Assembly: GCF_021190955.1 (NCBI RefSeq)
Contig: NZ_JAIOAO010000003.1
Span: forward strand, 930,001 to 994,000
Length of the DNA stretch: 64,000 nucleotides
Direction of reading: 5' to 3'
Source of the DNA: Parachryseolinea silvisoli
GTDB taxonomy: Bacteria > Bacteroidota > Bacteroidia > Cytophagales > Cyclobacteriaceae
Positions 26,135-34,645 of this stretch are shown piece after piece; position 1 is the first letter of the stretch, and every line of letters starts with the position of its first letter. Position numbers and translations under genes: made by a program. Under the pieces are notes generated by a model, which saw only the letters and a list, made by a program, of their open reading frames with translations, was not told the origin of the DNA and searched no databases.

Positions 26135-27391
26135 ATGCGCGTGATTCATAAAATGAAATTGACATACGTTACGGCCTTTCTTCTCCTGGTCCACATCGGT
26201 GGATACGGACAGGCTATTGTCGATTTTACGTACAAGACGTTTAGTCTGGAGAATGAGGAAGCGAACACCATTCAAAATGCAGCCCACCTCGAGGAATTTT
26301 TTGAGGAGCTGATCCGGCTGAAAGTAGCGGGGAAAGGTAAGATCAACATCGTCCACATCGGCGATTCTCATATCCAGGGAGATTTTCTCACCGATGTCGT
26401 ACGCAGAAATTTCCAACATGATTTTGGTAATGCTGGCCGAGGATTAATCGTTCCCTACAGAGTTGCCGGAACAAACGAGCCTGCAAATTTCCACACGTCA
26501 TCATCGTCCCTCTGGCAATCCAAACGCTGCGTTCACCCCACGCAGCCGCTTCCCATTGGCATCGGTGGCGTAACGATCAGCACAGGCCAACCTCAAACAG
26601 ACCTTACCATTCGGGTAAACAGCAGTGAGCAGCGCGACTACAGCTTTAATGCAGTAACCGTATTCTTTCAAAAAGACAGTGCCAGTTTTCACTTTTCTGT
26701 ACGCGATACCGCCAATGCTGAGCTGGCATACATCGGACCCTATCCGGATGGGCCGTTTGTGAATTCCTCCAGGGTTATACTGCCCCGCGCCGTAGAGCAG
26801 ACAAGCATTTATACGGTAAATCCAAACGAGGGACAGCGACAGGCAACTATTTTCGGTGTTAACCTTGAAAATGGACGTCATGGCATTTTGTATCACGCCA
26901 TCGGTGTGAATGGAGCAAAGTATGCGCACTATAATGCCGCAATTCATTTTGCCCGGCAAACGCAAGCCTTGCATCCTGCCCTCATTATAATTTCCCTTGG
27001 CACGAACGAAGCCGCCGATTACCCTGCCCTCGATCTATCGATACCACAACATATTGATAAACTGGTGCAATCCCTGAGAGAATATAATCCCCAGGCAAAA
27101 TTTATCCTGGTCACACCTCCCGATTCTTTCCGCAAAAAGATAAAACCCAACCCGGGCGTAGAAACAATGCGTAACCATATCATTCAATATGCAGTCGAAA
27201 ACGGGCTGGCCTTTTGGGATATGTACAAAGCTACCGGCGGAAAAGATTCAGCCATGCAATGGAAAAACAAAGGCTTACTTCGCCCCGATGGCATACATTT
27301 CTCCAGAGACGGATATGCATATCAGGGCGATCTTTTTTATCAGGCCATCATGAAGCGCTACAACAACTATGTTTCCCTTCGACATCCATAA
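26135..27391 (+). CDS. Second SGNH/GDSL hydrolase-like exported protein
   Basis: A 418-residue protein with a signal peptide (MKLTYVTAFLLLVHIGGYGQ from Met7; ATG 26153 is a good alternative start). SGNH blocks: NIVHIGDSHIQGDFL (catalytic Ser), LIIISLGTNEAADY (block III Asn) and GIHFSRDGYAYQGDLF (block V Asp/His). A jelly-roll-like segment lies between the first two blocks. Its end overlaps the start of the MBOAT gene by 23 bases. Expected to transfer or remove acyl groups on an exopolysaccharide in the periplasm. Confidence 0.87.
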   Translation: MRVIHKMKLTYVTAFLLLVHIGGYGQAIVDFTYKTFSLENEEANTIQNAAHLEEFFEELIRLKVAGKGKINIVHIGDSHIQGDFLTDVVRRNFQHDFGNAGRGLIVPYRVAGTNEPANFHTSSSSLWQSKRCVHPTQPLPIGIGGVTISTGQPQTDLTIRVNSSEQRDYSFNAVTVFFQKDSASFHFSVRDTANAELAYIGPYPDGPFVNSSRVILPRAVEQTSIYTVNPNEGQRQATIFGVNLENGRHGILYHAIGVNGAKYAHYNAAIHFARQTQALHPALIIISLGTNEAADYPALDLSIPQHIDKLVQSLREYNPQAKFILVTPPDSFRKKIKPNPGVETMRNHIIQYAVENGLAFWDMYKATGGKDSAMQWKNKGLLRPDGIHFSRDGYAYQGDLFYQAIMKRYNNYVSLRHP

Positions 27392-28838
27392 ACTCGCGCA
27401 ACAATTTGTTTACCATGCTGACCAGCCCTTGCTTTTCAACAGTGGCTTCTTTCTGCTCTTGTTTACCGTGTTCTTATGGGTCTATAATGCGTTAAGCCAC
27501 ACACAACGGCCTAAGCTCATATTCGTAACACTATTCTCCCTGTACTTCTATTACAAGTCCAGTGGGATCTATTTTGTCTTACTGATTTTTGCCGCAATCG
27601 TGGACTTTACCCTGGCAAAATTGATTTACAATACCGACGAACAATGGAAGAAGAAATTCTTCATAGCACTCACCCTGGTGATCAACCTGGGACTGCTGGG
27701 GTATTTTAAGTACACCAATTTATTATACGAAGCATTTTGCTCGGTTTCAGGCAATGAGTTCAAGCCCCTTGATATTTTCCTTCCCGTAGGGGTTTCATTT
27801 TTTACATTTCAATCCCTCAGCTATACGCTCGATATCTATCGGGGCACACTAAAACCTGTCGATCATATTCTTGACTACGCTTTTTTTGTTTCGTTCTTCC
27901 CGCAATTGGTCGCGGGCCCCATTGTTCGCGCGGCCGATTTTATTCCTCAAATTTACAAGCCTACGATCGTAACCCGCGAAATGTTTGGCCGCGCCGTGTT
28001 TCTGATCGGTTGCGGATTATTCAAAAAGGCGATTATCTCAGACTACATCAGCATCAACTTTGTCGACCGTGTTTTCGATGCGCCCACGCTTTACACGGGA
28101 CTTGAGAATCTTTTCGCGGTCTATGGCTACGCCCTGCAAATCTATTGCGATTTCTCCGGATACTCCGACATGGCCATTGGAATCGCCTTGCTCCTGGGCT
28201 TTCACTTCAACATCAATTTCGATTCGCCCTATCAATCGGAAAGCATCACCGAGTTCTGGCGACGCTGGCATATCTCCTTGTCCACGTGGCTTCGTGACTA
28301 TTTGTACATTTCGCTGGGAGGTAATCGCCGTGGCAGGATCAGAACCTATCTGAATTTAATGATCACCATGTTGCTGGGTGGGCTATGGCACGGCGCATCC
28401 TGGCGCTTTATGATCTGGGGCGGTCTTCATGGTGGCGCCCTGGCGTTTCATAAATGGGTCAGTGAGAAGATCACGATTCCCGATACAACGCCCTGGCGGT
28501 GCGCCGGCTGGCTGCTCACGTTCCACTTCGTTTGCTTCTGCTGGATTTTCTTCCGTGCTAACGACCTCGAAATCGCTGGCCAGGTGCTCACGCAAATTAC
28601 CAGCCATTTTAATGCCGGAGTGTTAAGTGAATTTATCTCGGGCTATAAAATGGTGCTTATACTAATGCTGATTGGATATCTCTTGCATTTCACTCCTAAA
28701 ACAATCGAGCAGCAGGCAGAAGAATTTGTTATTAAAATGCCGCTGATGGCAAAAGCCATTTGCCTGACGACCGTGATCATTATTATGCTTCAGATAAAAT
28801 CCGCCGGCGTACAGCCCTTCATCTATTTTCAGTTCTAA
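27369..28838 (+). CDS. MBOAT-family O-acyltransferase (AlgI-like)
   Basis: A 489-residue polytopic membrane protein with many helices. AlgI/DltB-type motifs: GVSFFTFQSLSYTLDIYRG, PQLVAGPIVRA, YCDFSGYSDMAIGIALLLGF, FWRRWHISLSTWLRDYLYIS and GLWHGASWRF with the catalytic His. It moves acyl groups (usually acetyl) across the membrane to the SGNH partners encoded just upstream, which then esterify a polysaccharide. The 3' end overlaps the convergent HopJ-family gene by 20 bases. Confidence 0.94.
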   Translation: MFPFDIHKLAQQFVYHADQPLLFNSGFFLLLFTVFLWVYNALSHTQRPKLIFVTLFSLYFYYKSSGIYFVLLIFAAIVDFTLAKLIYNTDEQWKKKFFIALTLVINLGLLGYFKYTNLLYEAFCSVSGNEFKPLDIFLPVGVSFFTFQSLSYTLDIYRGTLKPVDHILDYAFFVSFFPQLVAGPIVRAADFIPQIYKPTIVTREMFGRAVFLIGCGLFKKAIISDYISINFVDRVFDAPTLYTGLENLFAVYGYALQIYCDFSGYSDMAIGIALLLGFHFNINFDSPYQSESITEFWRRWHISLSTWLRDYLYISLGGNRRGRIRTYLNLMITMLLGGLWHGASWRFMIWGGLHGGALAFHKWVSEKITIPDTTPWRCAGWLLTFHFVCFCWIFFRANDLEIAGQVLTQITSHFNAGVLSEFISGYKMVLILMLIGYLLHFTPKTIEQQAEEFVIKMPLMAKAICLTTVIIIMLQIKSAGVQPFIYFQF

Positions 28839-29172
28839 TAACGAGGGCCGGCCCTTCAAAAGCGATCCCTGGCCAGCCATGGATCATAAATTGCCTGATA
28901 TTCTGATGATCCGTTCCCGTTGGATTCTCTAATACGGACTGATAATGTTCTGCAAATAAATAAAGGGTGTCTTCTTTGTCCAGCGTATTTAGTTGCGCGA
29001 AGGTAAAAACCTTTGCACTCCCCTGATTTTGAGTTGCTTCATTATGCAACGCTCCATTTTTAAAGGCCGTTGGCTGATGTTGATAATACGTTTCTATAAA
29101 CTCAATCACCTCTTTAAACGGGAGTGAATTCTCTTTTAACTTTTTTAATAAGGTTGGCAGATGCTCTTTCAT
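28819..29172 (-). CDS. HopJ-family protein
   Basis: A 117-residue cytoplasmic protein; ATG 29172 (MKEHLPTLLKKLKE) matches the usual family start. Conserved core: IEFIETYYQHQPTAFKNGAL, NEATQNQGSAKVFTFAQLN and GTDHQNIRQFMIHGWPGI. Annotated elsewhere as HopJ type III effector, but the family is widespread in bacteria without type III secretion, as here, and its role is not known. It converges on the MBOAT gene with an overlap of 20 bases. Confidence 0.88.
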   Translation of the reverse strand: MKEHLPTLLKKLKENSLPFKEVIEFIETYYQHQPTAFKNGALHNEATQNQGSAKVFTFAQLNTLDKEDTLYLFAEHYQSVLENPTGTDHQNIRQFMIHGWPGIAFEGPALVIRTENR

Positions 29173-29342
29173 TCGGGATATTTTATCCAAAATTAAATAA
29201 CCTACCTTAAAACTCAAGAGTGACCATCTACTTTTGGTCACGCGGTTCCCCGATCTGCGGGCTGATAGAACATGCTATTCACGGCCGCATGGGCAGCGAC
29301 GTGAATAGCATGCTGTTTTTTTATATGGGATGTCAGCTCACC

Positions 29343-30986
29343 TTACAATCCGATCTTCGAATAGGGTATGCGCAAGCCGCGTATCCGGTAATAATTCGGG
29401 TCGATGAAGTTGTTGACACAGTCACTCACGCCGCAGGCCGACTGATTAACGGAATAGGTGATGAGCAACTCGTTACGCCCGTTCGTGAACGTAGGATGAA
29501 CGTTAGGCGTATAGTAACGCGTGTATTGACCCTGGAAATAGTCGTTGATCTTATACACTTCTACGGCCGCGGAGAATGGTCCTGTCGGGCTTGTCGACGT
29601 TGCCGTGTAGATGTTTCTCGGAGCGTCGCAGTTGAAACCCTGGTCCATGGTGATCATAACATATTTTCCATTGACGTAATTGATCGCCACGGTACCTTTT
29701 CCTTCCGCGATGCGGGCCCCGTTTCCGGTGGTCGGCGTGCTGGTCCAGCTGGAGCCGTTCCAGAACGTCCACGAATTCGGACTGCTGGTAGCGAATCGCG
29801 CCACATGTACATTGTTCAAATAGCCGAAGCTGGTGGCCTGCGTGCCGTAAACGTACACGTAGCCGTCGCTGGCCTTGACCATGCCCGCGGCGTAACCAAT
29901 GTCGGTCTGGCCCGACATGCCGGCGGGAGTAGTGCGTTGCACGGTCCATAATGTACCGGTGCTTTGGGTCAGCACGTAGATCGACTGATTGGTCATGTTC
30001 AAGCCGTTGCCCTCACCACAGTGCATATACACCTTATCGCCGATCTCCACGCCGTTGCCTGGCCAGCTCCAGCTGGTACCAGCCTGATTGCTGCAGATCT
30101 GCTTGGGCCTGCCCATAGGGCTATTGATGGTCATGTTGGGGTCGTCGGGAAGCCAGTTGGTCTTGTCCTGCTGAATGATGATGGAATTGTTATAGTCGAA
30201 AAAATCAGTACAGTTGAACATGCCGTTCGACTGAAGCTTGGCGCCGTCCCAGGCGTCTTGCGTTACCCAAAGCACTTTTCCATTGTTGCCGCTCCACGTC
30301 AACGGAATGCTGCTTCCCTGGTCCCAGGCCACCGATCCCAGCGACGTGCTGTTCCGCTGAAAGTACCGGGTCACCTCGTCGTCGAGGTAGGAATCGGCGG
30401 CAAGCGCCGTGAGGATCCAGCGTTGGTTGGCCGCTCCCGCGGAATAGGTTTGTTGCACGATGGCGGTACCATTCGCGGTAGAGCTGTTCAGATTGGTGAC
30501 AGCCAGTCCGTTACCCTTGTTGATAATGGCATATCCGCCGGTCACTTCGCGGAACTCCCAAAGCTGCGCGTTCGTGCCGTTGTACCGGTATTGCTGTAAC
30601 TGTAACCCGCTGGCCGTGCCGCTGTTGGGAACGTCCAGCACTTTGCCGCTATGAAGGTTCATGAGGGCATAGTAAGGAATGCTGTTGACAGTCTGTTTAT
30701 AAATGACCTGCCACTTCTGCCAGAGGTCGCCGGCGCTCGTGGCGCTCCACTGAACGATCTTGGTGCCGTCTTTGAACTTCTCGTTGATCCCTGGATTTCC
30801 GGTTACTTCCATAAATAAATTTCCGGCGGCGTTTTTGATCGTATACGTGCCGTACTGACTCGGCGCAGCGGCCGCAGTGCCGAACACCGTCTCGTCGGGA
30901 GTGTTGGGTTGAATGGAATCCTGTTGACAGGAGGGAAGGGTGAGCGCTATGCACAGCGCATAGGGCAAGACACGGGTGATTTTCAT
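29343..30986 (-). CDS. Ricin B-type lectin lipoprotein with glycosidase-like propeller
   Basis: A 547-residue lipoprotein (lipobox LPSCQ). Residues 45-195 form a ricin-type beta-trefoil with QxW-like repeats (LWQKWQVIYKQ, LMNLHSGKVLDVPN, AQLWEFREV, NQRWILTAL). The remaining 340 residues look like a five-bladed propeller hydrolase domain of the DUF5005/DUF4185 type (ENGT-like metal-binding strands not seen; IGYAAGMVKASDGYVYVYG, NPNVHPTFTNG-like end). Probably a surface enzyme that binds and cuts a polysaccharide. Domain borders are approximate. Confidence 0.78.
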   Translation of the reverse strand: MKITRVLPYALCIALTLPSCQQDSIQPNTPDETVFGTAAAAPSQYGTYTIKNAAGNLFMEVTGNPGINEKFKDGTKIVQWSATSAGDLWQKWQVIYKQTVNSIPYYALMNLHSGKVLDVPNSGTASGLQLQQYRYNGTNAQLWEFREVTGGYAIINKGNGLAVTNLNSSTANGTAIVQQTYSAGAANQRWILTALAADSYLDDEVTRYFQRNSTSLGSVAWDQGSSIPLTWSGNNGKVLWVTQDAWDGAKLQSNGMFNCTDFFDYNNSIIIQQDKTNWLPDDPNMTINSPMGRPKQICSNQAGTSWSWPGNGVEIGDKVYMHCGEGNGLNMTNQSIYVLTQSTGTLWTVQRTTPAGMSGQTDIGYAAGMVKASDGYVYVYGTQATSFGYLNNVHVARFATSSPNSWTFWNGSSWTSTPTTGNGARIAEGKGTVAINYVNGKYVMITMDQGFNCDAPRNIYTATSTSPTGPFSAAVEVYKINDYFQGQYTRYYTPNVHPTFTNGRNELLITYSVNQSACGVSDCVNNFIDPNYYRIRGLRIPYSKIGL

Positions 30987-31373
30987 ATGAGTTGGTTGTT
31001 TAAGAGTAATTCAAAACGGCAGCGTAATGCACATCATACAATCACACTCAATATGAGCACAGTCCCCCGCACCGCCAATAGGCAGGACACGAGGTTTGCT
31101 ATACTGATCACGTTCAGCATTACAATTCTTCAGGACAGGACAAAGGAATAACCGTAAACCGCATTACTGCGATTTTTCAAATCTCACCAGACAAAATTCC
31201 AGAAATAAAAACGGATACCGTATATCCAGACACTAAGTTAATCGTTTTAGCAAAAACGCGAACATTTTAATAAACTTTATTTAACCCCCTGCTTGGGGTG
31301 AGGGTCGATCGGGTATAGCATCTTTCTTGCGGTCTGGCATATTTGTCGTTTTATATGTAGCTATGCGAAAGTT
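30987..31373. other. 387-bp intergenic region between divergent genes
   Basis: Separates the lectin lipoprotein and the flavoprotein genes. The right part is A+T-rich with a small CCCC/GGGG hairpin near 31284-31300, and should contain promoters of both genes. No reading frame with coding character was seen. Confidence 0.5.
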
Positions 31374-32846
31374 ATGTATGATGTTGTCATTGTAGGCGGT
31401 GGGATGGCCGGCATGTCGTGTGCCTTGCGTTTGCAGGCAAAGGGCTTTTCAACGTTGGTATTAGAAGCGCACGGCCAGCTAGGAGGGTGCGCTGGCTTTT
31501 TTACTAAACAAGGTTTCTCTTTCGATGTGGGGGCAACGACCCTTGTTGATTTTCAGGAGAACGGTATCGGTGGATTGTTCTGCGCGGAAGTGGGCCTCGA
31601 ACTACCGGGCGGTGAGTACATCGACTACGTTGCGTGGTTGCCCGACCGGCAGGTTACGCTTTACCACGATCAGCGCAAATGGGTGCGAGAACGGGCAGAA
31701 AAACTTGGCGACAGCGACGCACACCGGGCATTCTGGAAATTGTCGGATAAGGTTTCGTCCGTATTCTGGAAGGCCAGTCGGAAGGGGATCGTTCTTCCGT
31801 TTACCAGTCTCGCGGATATTATTCGCGCTGTGAAATGTATCGGTGTCTCGAATCTATACCTGGCGCGGTACCTGAACAAAACCATGCTGGACGTACTGAA
31901 AGAACTTAAGCTGGAGAATGACCTGCCGCTGCGCGGGCTGTTGGCAATGTTGATCGAAGATACGCTGCATACGACCATCGAAGAAGCGCCCTTCATCAAT
32001 GCAGCTTTGGGGATCACGATACGAGGATCAGGACTGATGCGTCCCGTCGGCGGCATGCGCGGCTATTTTAATTATATAGAAGCACATTATAAGAAAATAG
32101 GCGGCACGGTTAAAAAGGGACATACCGTGACGGTATTGCAGCAACGGGAACAATGGGAAATTACGACATCCAAAGCAACCTTTGCTGCCAGGAAGGCCGT
32201 TGTAACGCTGCCGTTGGAGAACTTGTATGCAATCGTTTCTCCGTCCGTCCAGGTAAAATTGGATCGGTACCGGACGCCAGGCATAGACTTATACGGCGGG
32301 GCTATCGTTGTCTTTCTGGGTGTGCCCGAAGAGAACGTTGCCACACATGCCATCTGCCACCATCAGCTGTTAATCGACTATGATCGGCCGCTCGGAAACG
32401 GCAACAACATGTTTATCTCTATTTCGGCCGCCGGTGACCATGCAAGTGCGCCGCCGGGTTTCCGCGCGGTTATGCTATCCACGCATTGCAGTATCGCGCC
32501 GTGGATAGACTTGCCGGACGCAGAATATCACGAGAAAAAGGCGGCCATTGCCTCCGTACTCATCGACCACGCGACACGTGTGTACCCGTCGCTCATGCTT
32601 CATCACCGTATTTTAGAGGTCGGTACTCCCGTGACGTATCAAAAGTACACCCGACGGTATTTGGGCGCAGTTGGGGGCCATAAGCTTAACAGGAAAAATG
32701 CAAACCTGCATGCAATCCCGCACGATATCGGTGTAAAACACCTGCTGCTGGCGGGCGACGCTACCTGGCCGGGATTAGGGACCGTGGCCAGTGTAATGGT
32801 TAGCAAGATCGTCAGCGACAGGCTATACAGAACGCTCATGCGGTGA
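31374..32846 (+). CDS. Phytoene desaturase-like FAD oxidoreductase
   Basis: A 490-residue flavoprotein of the CrtI/CrtO-like amine-oxidase fold. The N-terminal dinucleotide motif VVIVGGGMAGMSCALRLQ and LGGCAGFFTKQGFSFDVGAT are typical; the C-terminus has the FAD motif LLLAGDATWPGLGTVASVM. The substrate-binding middle has PVGGMRGYFNYIEAHYKKIG. No carotenoid synthase or other pathway gene is adjacent, so the substrate (carotenoid, retinol-like or other polyene) is open. Confidence 0.85.
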   Translation: MYDVVIVGGGMAGMSCALRLQAKGFSTLVLEAHGQLGGCAGFFTKQGFSFDVGATTLVDFQENGIGGLFCAEVGLELPGGEYIDYVAWLPDRQVTLYHDQRKWVRERAEKLGDSDAHRAFWKLSDKVSSVFWKASRKGIVLPFTSLADIIRAVKCIGVSNLYLARYLNKTMLDVLKELKLENDLPLRGLLAMLIEDTLHTTIEEAPFINAALGITIRGSGLMRPVGGMRGYFNYIEAHYKKIGGTVKKGHTVTVLQQREQWEITTSKATFAARKAVVTLPLENLYAIVSPSVQVKLDRYRTPGIDLYGGAIVVFLGVPEENVATHAICHHQLLIDYDRPLGNGNNMFISISAAGDHASAPPGFRAVMLSTHCSIAPWIDLPDAEYHEKKAAIASVLIDHATRVYPSLMLHHRILEVGTPVTYQKYTRRYLGAVGGHKLNRKNANLHAIPHDIGVKHLLLAGDATWPGLGTVASVMVSKIVSDRLYRTLMR

Positions 32847-33088
32847 CATATAGCGTGAAGACTTCTCACGCATAGTCTTTGGCACGCCAGCGAATAAAGA
32901 ACTTTTTCGTATACTCGTGCTCAAATTAGTGTGAAAAGATAGTAACATCACGGTAAAAAAAGACGGTTACTTCACAAAGTTGGAGTGGTGACTGCGCAGG
33001 ATGGTCAGGTACTAGGCCTGAAGCTTTGAAAGGGCAGACACTGCTTCGGTATTTATCAAAATGTAAATTATAAATAAACTATAAAATC

Positions 33089-33505
33089 ATGGGAGCTTGG
33101 GACTACGGGATATTTGACGATGATACTGCCTACGAATTCACGGACGAGATTAAAGACGATCCGAGGGAATTCTTTAAGTCATCCTTTGAGCATGCCATCG
33201 GCCAGGAGTATTTAGATTATGACGAATGTCACGCCGTTACGGTATCGGCTGCTTACATGGACAATTTGCTTAACGGAACGCAGTTCAGGACGGATAGCGA
33301 TGAAGACACCGACGAAAGTAATGTGAATTTGTTCGGTACGCTGCATAAAGATTTAGATGTTTCCGATTTGAAGCCCCTGGCAGTACGCGCTTTAAAGAGG
33401 GTCTTGGCCGAGAATGCCGAGCTAAATGAACTCTGGTCTGAAAACGAGGAGCTCTACCCGAAATGGAAGCAAGGTATCATTGATGTCATGGAAAGGCTTC
33501 AGTGA
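33089..33505 (+). CDS. DUF4259 domain-containing protein
   Basis: A 138-residue acidic cytoplasmic protein starting with the family signature MGAWDYGIFDDDTAYEFTDE. The end (LKRVLAENAELNELW, YPKWKQGIIDVMERL) also fits DUF4259. The function of this family is unknown; members are often close to toxin-immunity-like genes, but nothing of that kind is seen here. Convergent with a cupin gene 11 bases downstream. Confidence 0.88.
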   Translation: MGAWDYGIFDDDTAYEFTDEIKDDPREFFKSSFEHAIGQEYLDYDECHAVTVSAAYMDNLLNGTQFRTDSDEDTDESNVNLFGTLHKDLDVSDLKPLAVRALKRVLAENAELNELWSENEELYPKWKQGIIDVMERLQ

Positions 33506-33516
33506 GAAGGCATACG

Positions 33517-33954
33517 TTAATGGTCCCGGGCTCCGTCACCTTTCGGCACCGTAATCGGAGTGCCCTCTATTCCGGCATAAAATACAATAAGCTCGACAGG
33601 CTCATTGCCGTCGTTTTTACCAGAATGCCAGATATTAACCAGCTCAACAATTGGTTCCCCCGCTTTAATAAGCATTGACTCTCCCGTCTCTGTGCTAACC
33701 GTCAGCTCGCCTTTCAAAACCACTCCTGCATTGATAACGGGGTGCTTATGCGTTTTTAAAGCCGTGTGTGGTGGGATCGTTATTTTTAGAATTGTAACCT
33801 GCGGCGTTCCGGCAGGATAGCCCGGCAGCGCCGCGCCGTTCCAGCTCTTCGAGCTTTCTACCAACTTCACCACCTCCGTCTTTGGTACATTTTGACCGTA
33901 CGCCGCAGCCATCACTATTAAAAAAAGCCCCAGGATTATGCTTACCCTTTTCAT
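33517..33954 (-). CDS. Exported cupin-domain protein
   Basis: A 145-residue protein with signal peptide (SIILGLFLIVMAAAYGQ). Cupin motif 1 is TIPPHTALKTHKHPVINAGV with two His, followed by VVLKGELTVST and motif 2 with NIWHSGKNDG. Likely a small periplasmic metal-binding protein; similar proteins bind Mn or Fe. Substrate unknown. Confidence 0.85.
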   Translation of the reverse strand: MKRVSIILGLFLIVMAAAYGQNVPKTEVVKLVESSKSWNGAALPGYPAGTPQVTILKITIPPHTALKTHKHPVINAGVVLKGELTVSTETGESMLIKAGEPIVELVNIWHSGKNDGNEPVELIVFYAGIEGTPITVPKGDGARDH

Positions 33955-34057
33955 TTCTATATGAGTTTAAGTACAATTACGCATCATTTACCGCCAAAAT
34001 CGCCTGTAGTTGGTTCCATACCCCAACTGGATTTTGTAGCCTCTAGTGTATATAAAA

Positions 34058-34086
34058 ATCCCGGCTCAGAAGAGCCGGGATTTGAT
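34058..34086. terminator. Orphan intrinsic terminator-like hairpin
   Basis: A perfect 10-bp stem ATCCCGGCTC / GAGCCGGGAT with the four-base loop AGAA (34058-34081), flanked by T-rich DNA on the plus strand and A-rich DNA on the left, so it could work in both directions. It lies between divergent genes, upstream of both starts, where a normal gene terminator is not expected. Confidence 0.7.
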
Positions 34087-34199
34087 TTTCTCGGCAACCA
34101 GCCGTTTGCAACGGCCTATTGTTACAGAATTCCAGTAATTACGCTTTTTTCGGAATTGAATATAGTTGCCTATCTTCGGATACACCAAATCCATCTGCT

Positions 34200-34631
34200 A
34201 TGACAACATCAACTAAACCTGCCACCTGGTTCTGGATCGTTAGCAGTATTGCATTGCTCTGGAATTTATTGGGCGTTATGGCCTATATCATGCACGTTAC
34301 CATGACTCCGGAAGCGCTCGCTGCATTGCCCGAGCAGGAGCGTGCTTTATACACCAATGTGCCGCTGTGGGCAACGGCGGCGTTTGCCATTGCCGTGTGG
34401 GGAAGCACGCTGGCCTGTGTTTTATTGCTGATTCGAAAGAAACTCGCGACGCATGTTTTTGTGATCGCGTTTATCGCGATACTGATTCAAATGGTTCACT
34501 CACTTTTTATCAGTAATTCAATTGCGGTATATGGTCCTGGCGGCATGGTTATGCCTCTTATGATCATTGTTATTGGATTGTATATGATTTTGTTTTCCCG
34601 GCAGGCAACTTCAAAGGGTTGGCTGCACTGA
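34200..34631 (+). CDS. Four-helix membrane protein
   Basis: A 143-residue protein from ATG 34200 (MTTSTKPATWFWIVSS). Four membrane helices: residues 11-32, 61-82 (AFAIAVWGSTLACVLLLI), 86-104 and 115-134. A conserved acidic segment lies in the first loop (ALAALPEQERALY). This small family is common in Bacteroidota and sometimes carries the doubtful name sugar transporter; I cannot support a transport function. Confidence 0.75.
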   Translation: MTTSTKPATWFWIVSSIALLWNLLGVMAYIMHVTMTPEALAALPEQERALYTNVPLWATAAFAIAVWGSTLACVLLLIRKKLATHVFVIAFIAILIQMVHSLFISNSIAVYGPGGMVMPLMIIVIGLYMILFSRQATSKGWLH

Positions 34632-34645
34632 TCAAGCGCAATCAT

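Noticed and set aside
28819-29172. HopJ as a type III secreted effector
   Set aside because: No type III secretion genes are present and the family is widespread in non-pathogens; the name is historical.
29220-30599. Long plus-strand frames opposite the lectin lipoprotein
   Set aside because: They mirror the high-GC codon pattern of the minus-strand gene, which has lipobox, trefoil repeats and propeller motifs; the opposite frames have no family features.
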